Part shown: positions 6,206 to 7,535 of the stretch, piece after piece
How the letters are laid out: each line of letters begins with the position of its first letter
Position numbering within the stretch: position 1 is the stretch's first letter
Assembly (NCBI GenBank): GCA_028709135.1
Contig: JAQVXN010000085.1
Span: 1 to 7,535, forward strand
Direction: 5' to 3'
Origin: Bacteroidaceae bacterium
GTDB lineage: Bacteria; Bacteroidota; Bacteroidia; Bacteroidales; Bacteroidaceae
Length of the DNA: 7,535 nt
Notes under the pieces: model-generated
The model's input: only the letters and a program-made list of their open reading frames with translations
Databases searched by the model: none
Told to the model about the DNA's origin: nothing
Made by a program: the position numbers and the translations under genes

Positions 6206-6475
6206 TTATACGCTCAAGAGAGCAATACATTTGTCAATCTCATTAATCAGATGGGTAATGTCTGCATGAGTTTTTTTTATGTCCCGATCCCGGATTGAAA
6301 TGATTTTAGCAGACTTCATATCTCGAATAGTCTTTTGAAGCAACTCATTTTGCTCACGTAGTAAGCACTGAGTTTGCTCTAAACTGTCTAATTGTTTTTT
6401 TGCTTCATTATATTTTTTTGTTAGCATTTCCAATTTGACATTCAATTCTTCGATTAATTTGTCTCTTTCTGTCAT
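6206..6475 (-). CDS. Small coiled-coil protein, ZapB-like, upstream of zapA
   Basis: An 89-residue protein that is almost wholly helical. Residues about 5-55 give a heptad-patterned, Leu/Glu/Lys/Gln-rich coiled coil without prolines. A short basic linker (SAKIISIRDRDIKK, 54-68) follows, then a second amphipathic helix (DITHLINEIDKCIALLSV) to the end. No signal peptide or membrane segment is present. ZapB of gamma-proteobacteria is a coiled-coil protein of similar size that joins ZapA at the Z ring. The gene here ends 4 bp before zapA, so a ZapB-like role as ZapA partner is a fair inference, not a homology claim, because coiled coils match poorly by eye. A promoter hexad lies just upstream at 6493-6500. 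Confidence 0.7.
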   Translation of the reverse strand: MTERDKLIEELNVKLEMLTKKYNEAKKQLDSLEQTQCLLREQNELLQKTIRDMKSAKIISIRDRDIKKTHADITHLINEIDKCIALLSV

Positions 6476-6492
6476 TCCCCAAAATCTTTTTG

Positions 6493-6500
6493 CAAATATA
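6493..6500 (-). promoter_or_regulatory. Possible promoter -7 element for the zapB-like/zapA/rny cluster
   Basis: The minus strand reads TATATTTG followed by C, matching TAnnTTTG. It lies in the 49-bp gap after the 211-aa gene and only 17 bp before the coiled-coil gene start, which predicts a leader of roughly 10 nt. No clear TTTG -33 box is visible. The position is plausible, but the AT-rich context makes a chance match possible. Confidence 0.42.
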
Positions 6501-6524
6501 TAAAATAATTTTAAATGGATGAAA

Positions 6525-7160
6525 TTATTTGCTTTTTTCGTTTTTGTCTTTGGGCTTCGGTTCTTTTTTTGCCAAGATGATGATGTTATAGGCGTATTCT
6601 GTCATCCATGTCGAGGTGTATCCCAGACGTTTTTGATAGGTGCGAATACCTATAGCGGTTTTACGTGTTGCGTCATCTTTCCAATTGTCCTTTGTTAGAA
6701 TGTCGTAGATACCTTTTTCAATAATGGAATGAAATGTCTTTTTAAAGACAGAAGGTAAACGTAGTTTCCATTGGAGGGTTGTAGACAGGAGCGTAAGCAA
6801 ATCTTGACTGAAACCTTGAAACATAAATAAAAAAGGTTGAACTTCTTGCATATTGTGGCAACATCGTTTGATGCTGTCATCTATTTCTTTGAAAAAAACG
6901 TCACTCATTCCGTAGATATCGGAAAGCATCTTGCGGCAACGATTTCTTTCACCCAGCCCCAGACGATTGCTCACGGTGGTGACATGAAGCGTTTGTTTAA
7001 ATACTCTCAAATCTGGGAGAACATTCAAATTCGTGATACCTAATTTTTGAGCAATGACAGCTTGATAATATACCCGAATTAAAGTCATGTAATCTTCCAT
7101 ACCGCCGGTCTTCGGCGCGTTTTGATTATTTTTCTTCAGTAGTTTTGTTAAGAGTCCCAT
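6525..7160 (-). CDS. Conserved-looking hypothetical protein, 211 aa
   Basis: I do not recognise a family. The protein has a short basic N-terminus (MGLLTKLLKKNNQ, then APKTGG), a largely helical body (about residues 22-190) rich in aromatic and hydrophobic residues, and a strongly charged lysine-rich tail (KKEPKPKDKNEKSK). There is no signal peptide and no unambiguous membrane span, so it is probably cytoplasmic. Visible segments include a cysteine pair in SIKRCCHNMQ (about 93-102), LFMFQGFSQDLLTLLSTTLQWKL (about 111-133) and a C-terminal RTYQKRLGYTSTWMTEYAYNII block. Codon use and frame integrity look like a genuine gene. It is first of the minus-strand series, 49 bp before the coiled-coil gene, with a good promoter at 7275-7282 that implies a leader of about 107 nt. 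A link to cell division or RNA decay is suggested only by position. Confidence 0.8.
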   Translation of the reverse strand: MGLLTKLLKKNNQNAPKTGGMEDYMTLIRVYYQAVIAQKLGITNLNVLPDLRVFKQTLHVTTVSNRLGLGERNRCRKMLSDIYGMSDVFFKEIDDSIKRCCHNMQEVQPFLFMFQGFSQDLLTLLSTTLQWKLRLPSVFKKTFHSIIEKGIYDILTKDNWKDDATRKTAIGIRTYQKRLGYTSTWMTEYAYNIIILAKKEPKPKDKNEKSK

Positions 7161-7268
7161 GTTATATTTACATTTGTCTGATTTGCTGATAAATCTTCTT
7201 CACATTACAGGTTACATCGATTATTATTAATCGTGGAAACTGCTAATAAAGGCATTTCGCAACAAACT

Positions 7269-7312
7269 TTTATGCAAAGATAGAATTTTTTTTCGGATTT
7301 TCTTTGCATAAA
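7269..7312. repeat. Perfect 12-bp inverted repeat embedding a promoter element
   Basis: TTTATGCAAAGA (7269-7280) is the exact reverse complement of TCTTTGCATAAA (7301-7312), with a 20-bp spacer containing an eight- to nine-T run. The left arm overlaps the TATCTTTG promoter hexad of the 211-aa gene on the minus strand. The right arm puts a similar TTTTCTTTG on the plus strand, where the TA is missing. It may be a regulator-binding dyad at a divergent promoter region or a hairpin. Confidence 0.55.
7275..7282 (-). promoter_or_regulatory. Probable promoter of the 211-aa gene, Bacteroidetes -7 element
   Basis: The minus strand reads TATCTTTG, with GCATAA following, a very good match to TAnnTTTG. 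It lies about 115 bp before the ATG at 7160, in the intergenic region between divergent genes, and predicts a 5' leader of about 107 nt. A -33 TTTG is not evident. It lies within a perfect inverted repeat arm, which suggests control by a DNA-binding protein. Confidence 0.6.
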
Positions 7313-7431
7313 TGTAAACTTTTGGTCAAAATGGCACTAACTTTTTACTGTTGTTTTTTTGTTGGAGAGCTTTTTTCTTCTAAGCTTATTCTTGTTAACG
7401 TGATTTTGTGGCGAAGTGGACAAATGGTAGG

Positions 7432-7482
7432 CTAAAAACTCTTGAAGTGCCTTAATATAAAGGTGGTTGAGGAGTTTATTAG
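7432..7482 (+). promoter_or_regulatory. Leader hairpin abutting the start of the zinc-ribbon gene
   Basis: CTAAAAACTCTTGAA (7432-7446) pairs with TTGAGGAGTTTATTAG (7467-7482) apart from a one-base bulge, one G-U pair and one mismatch, closing a loop of about 20 nt. The stem ends 2 nt before the ATG at 7485. A start-proximal stem of this kind can sequester the ribosome-binding region, as some insertion sequences do to silence transposase translation from outside transcripts. That role is inferred. Confidence 0.4.
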
Positions 7483-7484
7483 TT

Positions 7485-7535
7485 ATGAACAAAAAACATT
7501 GTCCTTTTTGTGGTAGCCCAATTATTAAAAAGAAC
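7485..7535 (+). CDS. N-terminal fragment of a CPxCG zinc-ribbon protein, possibly a transposase
   Basis: Seventeen codons from ATG 7485 run off the right edge. They begin MNKKHCPFCGSPIIKKN: a CPFCG knuckle at residues 6-10 followed by a lysine-rich stretch. The next two cysteines of the ribbon would be downstream. Zinc ribbons of this kind open several transposase families (for example ISL3- or IS1249-like members) and also small zinc-binding and regulatory proteins. The 5' leader hairpin ending at the start codon fits a transposase better, but with so little protein the family is open. No TAnnTTTG promoter is seen immediately upstream. Confidence 0.6.
   Translation, partial: MNKKHCPFCGSPIIKKN

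Noticed and set aside
6695..7043. Additional frames within the 211-aa gene (6695-6880 minus and 6837-7043 plus)
   Set aside because: They overlap the longer intact frame, lack initiation signals and do not resemble known proteins.
7411..7484. tRNA-like GTGGCGAAGTGGACAAATGG sequence
   Set aside because: No acceptor stem, anticodon arm or T-loop (TTCRA) can be arranged around it.

Overview
The window looks like chromosomal DNA of a Bacteroides-type organism. The housekeeping proteins read as Bacteroidales orthologues (SerS of 424 aa, RNase Y of 512 aa, a ZapA-type protein). Three minus-strand genes are preceded by the Bacteroidetes -7 promoter hexad TAnnTTTG followed by C, and I see no Shine-Dalgarno-like sites where I looked. 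No database search was possible, so the genus is an inference.

Layout. (1) Positions 1-947, plus strand: three overlapping genes, namely the C-terminal end of a probable HPr-kinase-like protein, an S24/S26 signal-peptidase-like protease and a small PqqD-like protein. This is a compact accessory module resembling peptide-modification loci, and its upstream part lies outside the window. (2) Positions 1009-1422: a small HAD hydrolase of the BT0820 type on the same strand. (3) Positions 1438-1477: a strong hairpin terminator shared with the convergent serS gene (1503-2777, minus), whose promoter lies at about 2806-2813. (4) Positions 2814-4301: about 1.5 kb with no convincing gene. It holds repeat structures instead: a 693-bp segment bounded by ~30-bp imperfect terminal inverted repeats, a perfectly phased 21-bp tandem repeat inside it, a 10-bp inverted repeat, and a 122-bp element with 16-bp inverted ends flanked by TAAT on both sides. 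(5) Positions 4302-7160, minus strand, read from right to left: an unrecognised 211-aa protein, a coiled-coil ZapB-like small protein, ZapA, and RNase Y (rny). (6) Positions 7161-7484: intergenic, with a promoter embedded in a perfect 12-bp inverted repeat and a hairpin that abuts the next start. (7) Position 7485 to the end: the first 17 codons of a CPxCG zinc-ribbon protein, possibly a transposase.

How the genes relate. The zap genes and rny probably form one or two transcription units joining divisome assembly factors with the membrane-anchored mRNA-decay endonuclease. SerS and the HAD protein are separate units meeting tail to tail. The most system-like content is the kinase-like / S26 protease / PqqD module. 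The most unusual non-coding content is the repeat-rich block between serS and rny.
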